Positions 22,908-33,427 of a DNA stretch of 64,000 nt are shown here, piece by piece. A model generated the notes under the pieces. The model had not been told where the DNA came from, searched no databases, and worked only from the letters and a program-made list of their open reading frames with translations. The stretch comes from Sacculina carcini (Eukaryota > Arthropoda > Thecostraca > Sacculinidae): NCBI GenBank assembly GCA_916048095.2, contig OU696573.1, positions 3,064,535-3,128,534 of the forward strand. The letters run 5' to 3'. The position numbers and the translations under genes were made by a program. The stretch's first letter is position 1. Every line of letters begins with the position of its first letter.

Positions 22908-23846
22908 TTAATTTATCATGTCGATTTGTTTTGCGACTTCCTCCTAAAACTCTTCGTTCTCTTCTCTATCTTCGTTCTCTTCTCATACCCAGCGTTAGCT
23001 TTGATAGTCGCCATCATAAGCCTTTAGTTAGTCCTCCCACTATGAATTTATCTTCCTGGTCGTCCAAATCTTTTACATTTCATGCTCCTCGTATATATAA
23101 CTCGCTTCTCTCACACATCCTTGAAAAAACGTCTATCAAGTCTTTCTCTGTCGCCTTGCACAAACACCTACTTGAATCTGCTTGATCTAACCTTCCCTGT
23201 AATCTGTTTCCGTTACCTTCAATTTTTTTCCTCATTGTGAATTTCTGTGTTGGGCTGGTTGACTCACTTCGGTCTGGTAAATTTTCTGGTCAGGAGAATT
23301 CCTGCTACTGGTACTGTGTAGCCCAGTACAACCAGTCTCATAGTCGAGTGTTCCCACCAGTGAGGAGGGTGGCTAGACACCCAGCAGGACTAAAAATAAA
23401 ACCTTTCCAAGGGCGGAAGAGCTACTCGCCAGCCAACGGCCATCTAGCATATATTTTTATTCTTTTATATCTTATGATTTTATATACTCTTTTTAATTTT
23501 CTTTTTGCAATATTTTCTCTATTCCCATTATATATTTTATCTCTTTCCATTATATTCTCTATTACATTACATTATTCATATATGTATACGTGTATGCATG
23601 TGTTTGTGTATATATGTGCGTATGTATGTTTATATATGTACGTGTGTATGTGTTCGTGTGCATGTGTATGTGTCTCTGTATGTATTCAATTTTGCAAGCA
23701 CCCATGTACTTTCTGTCGATTTGTGCTTTTTATTTTTGTCCCCATACCGTTCTGTGTCTACACTTTTATTACTCTGCTCCTGGTCGAGCCTTTGTCCTTG
23801 AAAGTGCGCTATATATAATACATGTTGTTTTTGTTGTTGTTAAAAG
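22908..23846 (+). mobile_element. CR1/L2-like LINE, 3' end only
   Basis: Frame FVLRLPPKT...LVSPPTMNLSSWSSKSFTFH followed by APRIYNSLLSH matches the C-terminus of ORF2 (compare LGPRIYNRLSP in the LINE at 1-1731). A 3' UTR follows, ending GCGCTATATATAATACATG and a TTG-rich tail, the usual CR1/L2-type terminus. 5' truncated. Confidence 0.72.
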
Positions 23847-23867
23847 ATGTGGGGGATTGGCGAAACA

Positions 23868-24452
23868 CAGGGTGATCATATTGTGAACCTCCAAAATGAG
23901 GACACTTTTGTGCGCTCTCGAAAAATGTTTGTATTAAAACATGTTTTTATTGAAATGTTATAAATAAAAGTTTTCATTGACAAATTTACATATTTATAGA
24001 CCAATGACAAATGTTTTGATTGACGTTTATTAGACATGCTCCAAATCATTATACACTCGCAGAGGGAACATATCGAGTTCAACTACTCTAACTATACAAA
24101 CCACGGACATCTGAAGCAGTTGCGGATCCAGAGTGCAACGTTGTGGGACTGAATGATTTGGGGGGAGGCTGAGCAATTTGCAATGATATATACACACATT
24201 TGCCAACGCATTTTGCGCAAATATGCTTTGCGATAATGCGTATATCAACAAACTCTACAAAAAAAAATTTCCTTGACCACTATTAGTGAATCTCTTGGTT
24301 ATGAAGAGTTGATGGAAACATTTTTGGGAGGGGGGCTGAAGGAGCTGAAGCCCTCCCCTCCCATGGATCCACCAGTGATTTGAAGCCTTTCACCAATAGA
24401 ATCAGCACCAAAATGAATATGACCGGGAAAGACAGGACGTATGGTCACCCTA
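23868..24452. mobile_element. hAT-like element (outer), hosting a second MITE
   Basis: Ends CAGGGTGATCATATTGTG (left) and the reverse of TAGGGTGACCATACGTCC (right) form an imperfect inverted repeat. No coding region. The MITE at 24117-24377 lies inside. No convincing target duplication. Confidence 0.45.
24117..24377. mobile_element. hAT MITE, 261 bp, nested
   Basis: Inverted ends CAGTTGCGGATCCAGAG and CACTGGTGGATCCATGG. Flanked by an 8-bp target duplication with one mismatch, ATCTGAAG (24109-24116) and ATTTGAAG (24378-24385). Length and 8-bp duplication fit hAT. Confidence 0.72.
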
Positions 24453-24645
24453 TTAATCATGAGCAACTACACTTCAAATGTTCATATACACTTCACAGGC
24501 TTCACATACACACTGCTTTAGAATTGAAAGCTGAAGCACGTGCTAATTTTAGCGAAACAATTTTGCCGCATGACTTTACACTTGATTCGTCACTTATGAA
24601 TGTTATAGTCCTTACTTGACAACTCCCAGCATATATCTGCAAAGA

Positions 24646-24969
24646 TAGTCGTTCTCAACCATTAGTGGTCCACGAGGACCTTCCAGGTGGTACGCGAGCA
24701 CTCTCAGACTCACGAGCAAAGACGCCAAGACATGATTTCTAATACACTGTGACCAAATTAATACCCCGCATTGATCAGCTGGTGGAGAAGAAGCAGATGC
24801 AGTCCTCGAGCTGAGCCGTATGTTTCAGTTAATTTATGTGTTCTACTTGTACAATTATGTATATATAATGCTATCTTATTGAGCTGAGTTTCCCTGAAGC
24901 CAAATGGTACGCGTGCACTGTAGGGAACCGGCAAGTGATACTCGATAACAAAATCATTGGGAACCACTG
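24646..24969. mobile_element. hAT MITE, 324 bp
   Basis: Ends TAGTCGTTCTCAACC and CAGTGGTTCCCAATG in inverted orientation. Flanked by TGCAAAGA (24638-24645) and TGCTAAGA (24970-24977), an 8-bp duplication with one mismatch. A different sequence family from the MITE at 24117. Confidence 0.72.
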
Positions 24970-25249
24970 TGCTAAGAGGACTGTTTGGACTAGAATAAAT
25001 TGCATTTTTGCCAGATTGAACTATTGCAATTCTCTTTTCTTCTATGCTTCTTGTGAGAACACTCACTCTCTTCAAACAATCATAAACCAACCATGCCGTT
25101 TTACTTTTCGCCTTTCCTCGATAACTTCTACTTTGAATTATATTCGTCAACTTGGATGGCTTCCAGCACGGCAGCAAATCCATCACAGAGTTTTCTGTAC
25201 CATAAATAATATCATCTTAAAGGTTAAAGATTAAAGGCCAATTGACAGC

Positions 25250-25550
25250 TGCTACACGGGAAGAAGCCGAAGCTTATGAACACACAGTCGTACCACGTGC
25301 AGCTCACTGCCACCGCAGAACCGACCCTCTCCACGCTATGGCGCCACAAGGACGAAAGACGTATTAGAGAGGGACACTTCCCCAGAAAGCATGCCACAAC
25401 TCATGACTGATATCTGGTACCATTTTCTGCTGGGTGGACAGGGGCTGTGGGAATATATAATTCGCCCAATGAAATTCTGCTCCGCCGGATTTCGAACCAC
25501 GGACCTCCCGCTTGTGAGGCGGGTGTGCTAACCACTACACCACGGAGTCC
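25250..25550 (-). mobile_element. tRNA-derived SINE with tRNA-Val(CAC)-like head
   Basis: The head at 25478-25550 starts GGACTCCGTGGTGTAGTGG (A box region). It has a perfect 5-bp anticodon stem CCCGC/GCGGG with loop CTCACAA (anticodon CAC) and a B-box-like GGTTCGAAATCC. The acceptor and T stems do not pair well, so it is not a working tRNA. About 230 bp of unrelated body follows, including GGGAAGTGTCCCTCTC, with a T/A-rich end near 25250. Inserted in a LINE. Confidence 0.6.
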
Positions 25551-25656
25551 AAATCTCACTATATCCACTCTGACTCTGCTCCTCCTTATCTCCGTTCCCT
25601 TCTTATTGGTTCTTATCGTCCGGGCCGCTCACCATCATTTAGCCTTTACTGTCTCC

Positions 25657-25956
25657 CAGTGGCGGCACCTGAATTTTTCCGATGAGGGTGCCGAGGAGGG
25701 GGGGGGGGGGGGGTAAGCAAAAACTTTAGGGGTTTGGCGAAGCATGAAGAACTACACTCGAACGCTGATTACATAATATTATAATAAGGGACTGGGGCAC
25801 ACTGATTCAGTCCTCGAACTTGAATCATAATTACAGGACATCATTTTCAGTTGTAAGAAATTGTAATGCCCATGATTATGATTTGGGGGGCTTAGGGGCC
25901 TTGACATATTTGGGGGGGCGGAATAACCCCCCAATACCTCCTTGGCGCTGCCACTG
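25657..25956. mobile_element. hAT MITE, 300 bp
   Basis: Inverted ends CAGTGGCGGCACCTGAA and CAGTGGCAGCGCCAAGG, with a G-run inside each end. Flanks CTGTCTCC and CTGTTTCA match at 6 of 8 positions. Confidence 0.65.
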
Positions 25957-26443
25957 CTGTTTCAGTGTTCTCAATGACTCCACCTGGTCTTCGAAATATA
26001 TTTTTCCTCTGGACCACGTTTGTTTAATTAACTTCCTCTTGAAATTTGATCTTTTTTCTTTTACAGGCCTTTTTCGCTTCTCTTTGTGCATCTCTTCTCA
26101 ATGCTCCATATGGTAAATAATTGTACTGTGTAAATATCTGTTCTGATTAATTTATTTATCTGTGACCATTTTGTCACCTGTGTTATTCCATAGTATATCG
26201 CTGCTCTTAACTTCATTTATGAGATACAGATCTGTTTACCTCTACATTGTATGACATATTTGATGATTATCTGTTTCCCGCGCCTATGTAAATTTGAGCG
26301 CTATACAAAATACAAGTGTTGTTGTTATTGTATTGTCCGGCGTGTTTACCTGCCGTATGCGCATGCGCTCGTATGCGCATGCGTGCTTACCTGCCGTGTC
26401 GCATGCGCTCTCTGGCACGCATATGGGCTTGACGCTGGAGAGC

Positions 26444-28060
26444 ATGAAGAACAAACTGCCTCTCTTGTGCGTGCTGCTGGCTGTATTGAACACCTTTCTT
26501 GGTCATTGTGATGTAATAAAGGTAGGCGTATATTACGTAAACAACTTTCATGAGAAAAAATTGCGCGACGACGATGTTTTCACAGCCATTGTTAACGTGA
26601 TGCAACGATATGATATATGTATACTCCAAGGTATCGTTGACGCTTCCAGTCATATCATTCAGTTTATCAGAGTATACCTACAGCGTCTGAGTAGTGAGTA
26701 TCACGTGCTGAACCTTGAAGGCAGAGATCATTCCGAGCATGAACACCAAATTGTCATGTATCGCATGCCGCCATTGACGCTCGAAACTTGCATGACATGG
26801 AATCTTGGGAATTTCTACACGGCACCAATGTTTTGTGCATTCAATACCGTGCTAGGTAATGGCCTTCGGGTCCGTTTCGGCATAATTGCTGCCGCCGGTG
26901 GCTTCACTAACGAAACACAGCAATCGCTTTTGGAACATTCCACAGAAGTTTCTCAAATTTATGGAAAATCGTACCCTCTAGCGATAACCGGGGCAATAAA
27001 TTTAGATAGAACATCTTCTGTCATAGATCTAATGACATCTGCATTGCTAATGCAGAGGGACGACGTCAGTTTGGTGAACCAGAATACATCCATGATTCAG
27101 GGTAAGGGGTGGAATGTTGTTGCATTAGCGATTGGTACAATGCGCCACGCTATAGTTCAAGGATCAAAACACATTCACCCTGCCGAAACTGATATCCCTT
27201 ATGGACAAGAAATGGAACGCTTATCAGAAAATGATCCAGTAGAGTTTTCTATAGATTGCTCAAAGTATCCCACTAACTTAGCTAGACATGACGGTGCACG
27301 AGCCTCAGCTTTACATTCTCATAGAGATCCACCACCGCAGCAACACTCATCGGACCTCAACTCCGCTGCTGCATCAAAATTCAAAAGTCTTTTGAAATTT
27401 ATGAAAGGTGCACCTGGAACGCTAAAGAAAAACACCGAATCTCGGGAAAATGAAAGGATGTCATCACAAAAACACCAAGACTCAGCCACTGGTTCAGGCT
27501 TATTCAGAAATCGGGATCCACCTGCAAGAGCTGATTACCCTACGGACAGTACGGCATCAGCATTAAGAGAATCCTCATTCGCAGGTCAAGTTAGATATAT
27601 TTTTAGTCGTGTTCGTGGTCGTCGTCGTGGAAAAGTTACCGAAATGCCCATACACACCGATCCTCTTCATTCACCATGCATGCCACATCATTCAGGATGG
27701 TCACGGGTAGGTGATCGTCAGGCTTTCGCAGAAAACCCGAACGACGCATCCTATGATCGAGCTCCACAATCTCGTGGCCCCACACGTTCAGGACATAAGC
27801 TGCCGTCTCCATTTGTGTCTTTTCAGGCCACTTCCACTCCTACAGCGACAATCACGTTGAGCTCATCATCTGACCAAGAAGAATCGATTTCTTTGTTAGC
27901 AGCATCTTCAACGTATCCTGAAGCTAATGAGCTTGGAGTACCGGGGCCAAGCGGCTTACAGATGCACCCCACAAGCACCGTCGACAGAACGGAAGCGTTA
28001 AAAGATTCGTTTATCCAATTATCAACTACTTCTGACGGCAGTGATAAAAATGAGAAGTAA
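26444..28060 (+). CDS. Secreted DNase I-like pseudoenzyme with long C-terminal tail
   Basis: 538 aa in a single open frame. I start at MKNKLPLLCVLLAVLNTFLG because a signal peptide begins there; the 50 codons upstream run into a LINE tail. Residues ~24-275 follow the DNase I fold: IKVGVYYVNNF (first strand), RYDICILQGIVD, EYHVL, MYR, VRFGIIAA, PLAITGAINLD and NDPVEFSI. By eye alignment to bovine DNase I, the catalytic and metal residues look replaced: the Glu of 'QEV' is Gly63, the active His of 'LHSAP' is Ala, the Asp of 'GDFN' is Ala184, the Asp of 'YDRI' is lost, and the His of 'SDHYP' is Asn/Asp. Residues ~276-538 are Ser/Pro/Thr-rich and probably disordered, with a basic patch (SRVRGRRRGK). 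Probable role: secreted binding protein rather than nuclease (inference). No introns, unlike typical animal DNase I genes, so a retrocopy is possible. Confidence 0.7.
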   Translation: MKNKLPLLCVLLAVLNTFLGHCDVIKVGVYYVNNFHEKKLRDDDVFTAIVNVMQRYDICILQGIVDASSHIIQFIRVYLQRLSSEYHVLNLEGRDHSEHEHQIVMYRMPPLTLETCMTWNLGNFYTAPMFCAFNTVLGNGLRVRFGIIAAAGGFTNETQQSLLEHSTEVSQIYGKSYPLAITGAINLDRTSSVIDLMTSALLMQRDDVSLVNQNTSMIQGKGWNVVALAIGTMRHAIVQGSKHIHPAETDIPYGQEMERLSENDPVEFSIDCSKYPTNLARHDGARASALHSHRDPPPQQHSSDLNSAAASKFKSLLKFMKGAPGTLKKNTESRENERMSSQKHQDSATGSGLFRNRDPPARADYPTDSTASALRESSFAGQVRYIFSRVRGRRRGKVTEMPIHTDPLHSPCMPHHSGWSRVGDRQAFAENPNDASYDRAPQSRGPTRSGHKLPSPFVSFQATSTPTATITLSSSSDQEESISLLAASSTYPEANELGVPGPSGLQMHPTSTVDRTEALKDSFIQLSTTSDGSDKNEK

Positions 28061-28895
28061 TTGTGCTAGAGCGGTAACGTTGAGTGTTTACGCATTAATA
28101 TAAATATATATTGACTGATTTACCTAAATAACAGCTTTCAACAAGTGGTTTTCAATCGGTTTTTCGTCTCAATTTGTTCGTCATGTTATGTCCTTGAGAG
28201 AGTTTGTGTACGTTTGGTGGTGGACACTTATATTCTAAATGGGGCTGTTCATGATGTTGATTTGTGATGTAAACTTGATTTTGAAGGCATTGTGTGGTGC
28301 TTGTGTGGCTTGCTTTGTACTTGAAAACTTGATGTATGTATATTTCTTATTGGTCGGGGTTATTATTAATCTATCTAGCCTGCAGCATTACAAGTATTGT
28401 ATTTTCATACCGCTCTTTGACTTTTGAATAAATATGTGACGTATTCGGCTTGTTCCTGCTATTCTATGCCGCTGCAAAATCACCGTACAACTAGCATATT
28501 GAAAATTTACTTAATTTATAATATTTATTGTATGAAATTATTATTAATAATTTAATATATTTTAATTATAAAAATTATTTGATTAAAAATTAAAAGTAAA
28601 AAAGCATAGACACAACAATAAATATGTGGTGCCTTAGGCGAGGCCTAGAAACAGAAGTGAATTGTTATTTTTTAAGCTAGTTTATGCGCTAGTTCTTGTG
28701 ATGTGCTTTTTGCTGTGTTTCTGTGCCAAATGGAAAACAGAGTGAAGGCTAGATAGTCGCTCTCATCGTTCAAGAAATGCATAAAACGAAAACTCATAGT
28801 CATACTGGGGGCTGGTGAGCAATATTCCTGCGCATAGTACATCGCGCGTATGAGTATGAACCTGTGTGTGCATGTATGCTGTCTGTGTGTGTGTA
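28061..28895. other. 3' flank of the DNase I-like gene
   Basis: Probable 3' UTR to about 28450, then AT-rich sequence (28490-28600). No other gene or element recognised. Confidence 0.4.
28427..28432 (+). terminator. Polyadenylation signal AATAAA
   Basis: AATAAA about 370 bp past the stop of the DNase I-like gene, followed by a TGTG/T-rich stretch. Likely its 3' end signal. Confidence 0.45.
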
Positions 28896-28897
28896 AG

Positions 28898-29060
28898 TAA
28901 GTAAGTAAGTAAGTAAGTTTATTTGTCACGTACACTTTTAACGAATATTATAAAAAAAACAATCATTAGACAAAAGTCCGATAAGCGTTCGCTTCTTTTC
29001 GGACAAATCTAGGTGCCAGTCAACAAATGAGCTGGCACTTACATGAGAGTTGTGTTGTTA
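28898..29060 (-). mobile_element. Jockey/Daphne-like LINE 3' end
   Basis: Tail of (GTAA)n units read on the plus strand, then a 3' UTR with the hairpins AAGTCCG...CGGAC and GTGCCAG...CTGGCAC, shared with the LINE 3' ends at 40024-40178 and 44833-45118. Strongly 5' truncated. Confidence 0.65.
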
Positions 29061-29429
29061 TTTATAGATTCACAAGATTTATATTCACAAATAAACAAGA
29101 TACAGGTTATTCATACACACACACACACATGGAATATACACCTGGGTACATACACACACGCACACATATTCACTTACACACACTCAGGCACGCATACACA
29201 TACACGCACGCACGTACACAAACACTTTCACAAGCAGACACGCATACACACCCAGTTATACATGCCTTTGCATACAAGATCAAATATATACACATGTATA
29301 TGGAAATTCTTGCCTGCTCTATGCATGCCCTTATATGTACTGCAACGTGTTTCGAATACCCGTCACGGCAATTGTAAATAGATGCAATCGGATATCAACA
29401 CTTAAAACAAAAAACAACACATACATACA

Positions 29430-29725
29430 CTAGAAACAAAAAACACACACATACATTTATTCAAACTAAGCAACTGCAAGAAGATACACCAAATTCCAAA
29501 CAATTAGTCATACATCACGCCATTTCGGCTAGAAACAAAACACACACACACATACATTCATTCAAACTAAGCAACTGCAAGAAGATACACCGGATTTAAC
29601 ACACTTAGTCATACATCACGTCATTTTGGCTAGAAACAAAACACACACACATACATTCATTTAAACAAAGCAACTGCAAGATACACCGGATTTCACACAC
29701 TTAGTCATATATCACGCCATAGTGG
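29430..29725. repeat. ~98-bp tandem repeat, three units
   Basis: Units start at 29430, 29529 and 29630, each beginning CTAGAAACAAA and ending near CATTTTGG. Each contains an ACACAC run and the phrase AGCAACTGCAAGA. Confidence 0.9.
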
Positions 29726-29732
29726 CTAGGAA

Positions 29733-29770
29733 TAGTACACACACACACACACACACACGCGCGCACACAC

Positions 29771-29833
<63 letters not shown>

Positions 29834-29858
29834 AACACACACACACACACACACACAT
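29733..29858. repeat. (CA)n microsatellite
   Basis: About 125 bp of CA with a few CG and AA interruptions. Confidence 0.95.
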
Positions 29859-29918
29859 TACATTACATTAAGACATTTATATCGCGCTTTTCACCCGAGG
29901 GTCTCAAAAGCGCTCACA
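29859..29918 (-). mobile_element. LINE/SINE 3' tail
   Basis: On the minus strand reads GAGCGCTTTTGAGACCCTCG, then GCGATATAAATGTC and a (TAATG)n tail. Such termini end CR1/L2-type LINEs and the SINEs that use them. Only the end is present. Confidence 0.5.
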
Positions 29919-30404
29919 CACACACACACTCAAGCACAAGAGTCATACACATACACAATCACGAACACACACACTCACCTACATACACACACACAAAACA
30001 CACAAGTACATATACGCACAAACACAGACACACTCACGTTTACATACTCAAAAACGCAAAAATACACACGCACATACATATTGAATAAGATAGCACAGCA
30101 GACATACAGCACATAATACAACACAAAATACAACACATTAAGACAACACAGCAGGCATACAACGACATACACTCAGATTGACAAATCACAACACAATAGA
30201 CACACAAATACAGACCAGAAAACACAACATAACAGACATACAATGACATACACTGAAACACATAGACAGAGAACACAACTCAACAGACACACAAACACAG
30301 ATAACAGAGCTCAACACAACAACACATAGACAGCATACAATGGAGAAACATACATACACAAGAACGGAAAACACATGCATGAAGCACATACACATAGAAG
30401 ACAG
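29919..30404. repeat. CA-rich low-complexity stretch
   Basis: Degenerate ACACA-rich sequence. The many minus-strand frames rich in Cys and Val across it are not genes. Confidence 0.8.
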
Positions 30405-31143
30405 AATTAGGAAACAATCAGACCTTATATTCAGTACTAATATATACAATATTATTAAGACAGTAATAAGATCTAGTGATAAAGAATTTTTTTGTATATT
30501 TTTTGAAAAGAGATATAGATTTGATTGAGCGTATAGAGGGAGAAAGCCTATTGTAGATACGAGGTCCTAAGATAGAGAAACAACGATTGTAGTGAGAATG
30601 CCTAGAAGGAAAGGAAGGTTCAACTAGTAGAAAAGGATCGTTAGAAGACCTAAGAGAAAGAGATGAGGATTTATAAGACAGAAGGTCGAATATATACGCA
30701 GGCTTACGAAGATGAAGAGCTGAATGAATAATTAAACAAATACGATACTCAATAAGAGCCTTAATGGGAAGTAACCTAAGTTTTTGTAAAGAAGAAGAGA
30801 CATGAGAACCCGAAGGAAGATTAAATATCATACGACAGGCCTTATTAATTATAGATTGAAGTTTCCTAAGCTGGCGGTGGTTGAGAGATAGTAGAAGAGA
30901 ACAGCAATACTGAATTTTACTGAAGATAAATGAGTTAGCTAACTTGAAAGCAGCAGAAATAGTTATATATCTACGAATGGAATAGATACGCCTAAGTTGA
31001 AAGTTACAGCACCTAATAATGTCAGAGATGTGTGAATCAAAAGAAAGAGAGCTATCGAGAATGATACCAAGACTACGTACAGAGCAGGATAGAGGTATAC
31101 TAAGAGAAGTAGTACTATTAGAAGATGGAAAGATAATATACTT
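30405..31143 (-). mobile_element. 5'-truncated copy of the window's first LINE
   Basis: About 740 bp nearly identical to positions 1-740: ORF2 C-terminus from KYIIFPSS to IYISTEYKV plus the start of the 3' UTR. Truncated at 31143, where (AC)n-rich sequence begins. The frame is intact over this part. Few differences, hence recent. Confidence 0.9.
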
Positions 31144-31171
31144 ACATATACGCACAATACACAATATATAC

Positions 31172-31174
31172 AAT

Positions 31175-31228
<54 letters not shown>

Positions 31229-31229
31229 A

Positions 31230-31270
<41 letters not shown>
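31172..31270. repeat. (CA)n microsatellite
   Basis: CA tract with several CAAACA interruptions at the truncation side of the LINE copy. Confidence 0.9.
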
Positions 31271-31274
<4 letters not shown>

Positions 31275-31556
31275 ATACATATATACTCATATACATACAT
31301 GAACTTACATATACTTACACATGTACAAACATTCATACACATTAATACATATATATCATTGTACACTTGAGTTTATTGTTTTGTTGACAAGTATTGTCTC
31401 AATTTCTTTTTTAATTTGGCGAAGCTTCCTTTTATGAAAAGTTCTATTATTTCTATCGGGAAACCGTTAAATGTTTTTGGTCCGTCATATATAATGCTGT
31501 TTTTGTATAGTTCCGTTCTATATGTAGGTACTTCCAGATCTAAGTTGTTAGATCGG

Positions 31557-32982
31557 TGTAAAACACAAAAAGACTAAAATATATTAGAGACAGAGGCGCG
31601 CGGGCATCACTGCCCCACGCGCGCCTACAAGACGTCACGCCACAACCGCAGCTCAAACAGGACTCTACGCTCACACCATGTCACACGGGAGCACACACGG
31701 ACACACATACGCGCACACAGTCCTCACCCGCCGCAACAGCCAATCAGCGGCGAGCCGTTCATTCACTCGCCGCTGCGGGGCATGGACAATTCACAAACGA
31801 ATACACACACACACCGAAACAACTTCACACACACGCACTCTCTCTCACTACACACGATTACACCACACCTCCACCTGTTTTTAAAGAAACATAAATCAAC
31901 AAAAAACCGCGAACCAAGCAAACCAGGAAAAATGAACCAATAACCAAAATCTAATTAGACGACGGCCTCCACCAGATGCACACACCTTGGCTGCGGCGAA
32001 ATACAACACGTCAGGCCCCAGCGTCCACCACGCTCCCGCCTACGCCCGTGCTCTTCAGTGCTCCGCCGCAGCCTGCCCTCCTCTTCATCACCGGCTGCCG
32101 CGACAGGGCACAACACTTCGACCCCAGCACCCACTATGCTCCCGTCGACTCTAGTGCTCTTCAGCACCCTGCCGCAAACAGCCGGGACGTCGCCGCTCAC
32201 ACAGGCCACGCCGTCGCCGTCGTTCGTCATGTTTTCCTCCGGCTTCAGCAGCCTCTCTCTGTCACCTGCCGTCTAGCACCAGCATCCTCCACGAGCGATC
32301 GTCGCCTCCACCGACAATCCTGTAGTTGCCCGGCGACATGCCTTACACCAGTGCAGGCGAGACGACCAGCATCCCTCGGCCACAGCTCCTCAGCTGCCTC
32401 CCGCCGGCATTATGCTGCACTGCCGTCCCCCTGCACACCAGCCTGACACGCCATCGAGCACCTCCACCGCTGTTCTCCGCTGGTAGGCCGCTACTGATGC
32501 TGGAAGGCACCATCTCCGCTGCTGAAGCCGGGTCGCAGACAAAAATATTTCCAAAACAAAAAAGCCGAAATAGCTTGTAAAACACAAAAAGACTAAGATA
32601 TATTAGAGACAGACGCGCGCGGGCATCACTGCCCCACGCGCGCCTACAAGACGTCACGCCACAACCACAGCTCAAACAGGACTCTACGCTCACACCATGT
32701 CACACGGGAGCACACACGGACACACATACGCGCACACAGTCCTCACCCGCCGCAACAGCCAATCAGCGGCGAGCCGTTCATTCACTCGCAGCTGCGGGGC
32801 ATGGACAATTCACAAACGAATACACACACACACCGAAACAACTAGACACACTCGCTCACACACTCTCGCACGCAATATACAATTCAACTATACACGATCA
32901 CACATAGACACACTAACACGTTCACGCACTCACAATCTTTCACACACACGCACTCTCTCTCACTACACACGATTACACCACA
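31557..32982. mobile_element. Short non-autonomous LTR element (TRIM-like), fossil
   Basis: 1426 bp with TG...CA direct terminal repeats (31557-31867 and 32576-32982) and a perfect 5-bp target duplication ATCGG (31552-31556, 32983-32987). The interior (~0.7 kb) is GC-rich, has no gag or pol, and includes a roughly 114-bp repeated segment around 32015-32175. Being inserted in a LINE whose text resumes on the far side, its borders are firm. Orientation is not clear. The parent family is not recognised. Confidence 0.8.
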
Positions 32983-32987
32983 ATCGG

Positions 32988-33427
32988 GTTAGTCTATCTC
33001 TATTCAGTACTTTGAATGGTGACCCAGATCGTATAGTCCTGTGTATCAATAGTACTGTGAAATATTTATGTATTGAGTTAATGTTTAGTATTTTTTTGCT
33101 GCGATAGATTTCATCAGTGGATTGGTATTTTTTCATAAAATAGATACATCGAAAAAATTTGTTTTGTGCAATTTGTATTGAATGCAGAAAAGTTGGCCAG
33201 GTACTTGCCCATATTGATACACAGTACGTCATGTGAGGGTAGAAGAGTGAGCAGTATAGACTCATCATTATATCTGAAGATAAATTGTGTCGCGTACGAT
33301 AGAAAATCCCAGTAATTTTTGAAAGCTTGCTACACACTTCATCAATTTGGCATCTCCAGTTTAGGTTCTCATCAATTTTCAATCCAAGGAACTTGGTGCA
33401 TGCTGATGCGCTCTCCGTTGATGTCAA
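32988..33427 (-). pseudogene. LINE ORF2 C-terminal piece (left LINE)
   Basis: Continues the same ORF2 in another frame from TKFLGLKIDENLNWRC to VLNRDRLTR, where the LTR element interrupts it. The last ~65 residues lie at 31362-31551 (DLEVPTYRTELYKNSIIY, GPKTFNGFPIEI). Confidence 0.75.

Larger units (their letters stand above)
24970..26336 (+). mobile_element. CR1/L2-like LINE 3' half, split by a SINE and a MITE
   Basis: Pieces of ORF2 C-terminus read in order: FARLNYCNSLFFYA and LGWLPARQQIHHRVF (24980-25190), then after the SINE a fragment equivalent to the 'LR S' region (25551-25650), then after the MITE the last residues (25957-26090). The 3' UTR ends GAGCGCTATACAAAATACAAG with a TTG-rich tail at about 26336. 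Degenerate, with stops and shifts. The tail lies about 100 bp upstream of the DNase I-like gene. Confidence 0.65.

Noticed and set aside
23240-23460. Separate SINE within the LINE 3' UTR (segment with TACTGGTACTGTGTAGCCCAG)
   Set aside because: No Pol III boxes or target duplication seen; kept as part of the LINE 3' end.
25478-25550. A functional tRNA-Val(CAC) gene
   Set aside because: Anticodon arm is good, but acceptor and T stems pair poorly and a SINE body follows.
31976-32446. 156-codon plus-strand frame inside the TRIM-like element
   Set aside because: Low-complexity, GC-rich, overlaps open frames in other phases and contains a DNA-level repeat; no recognisable domain.
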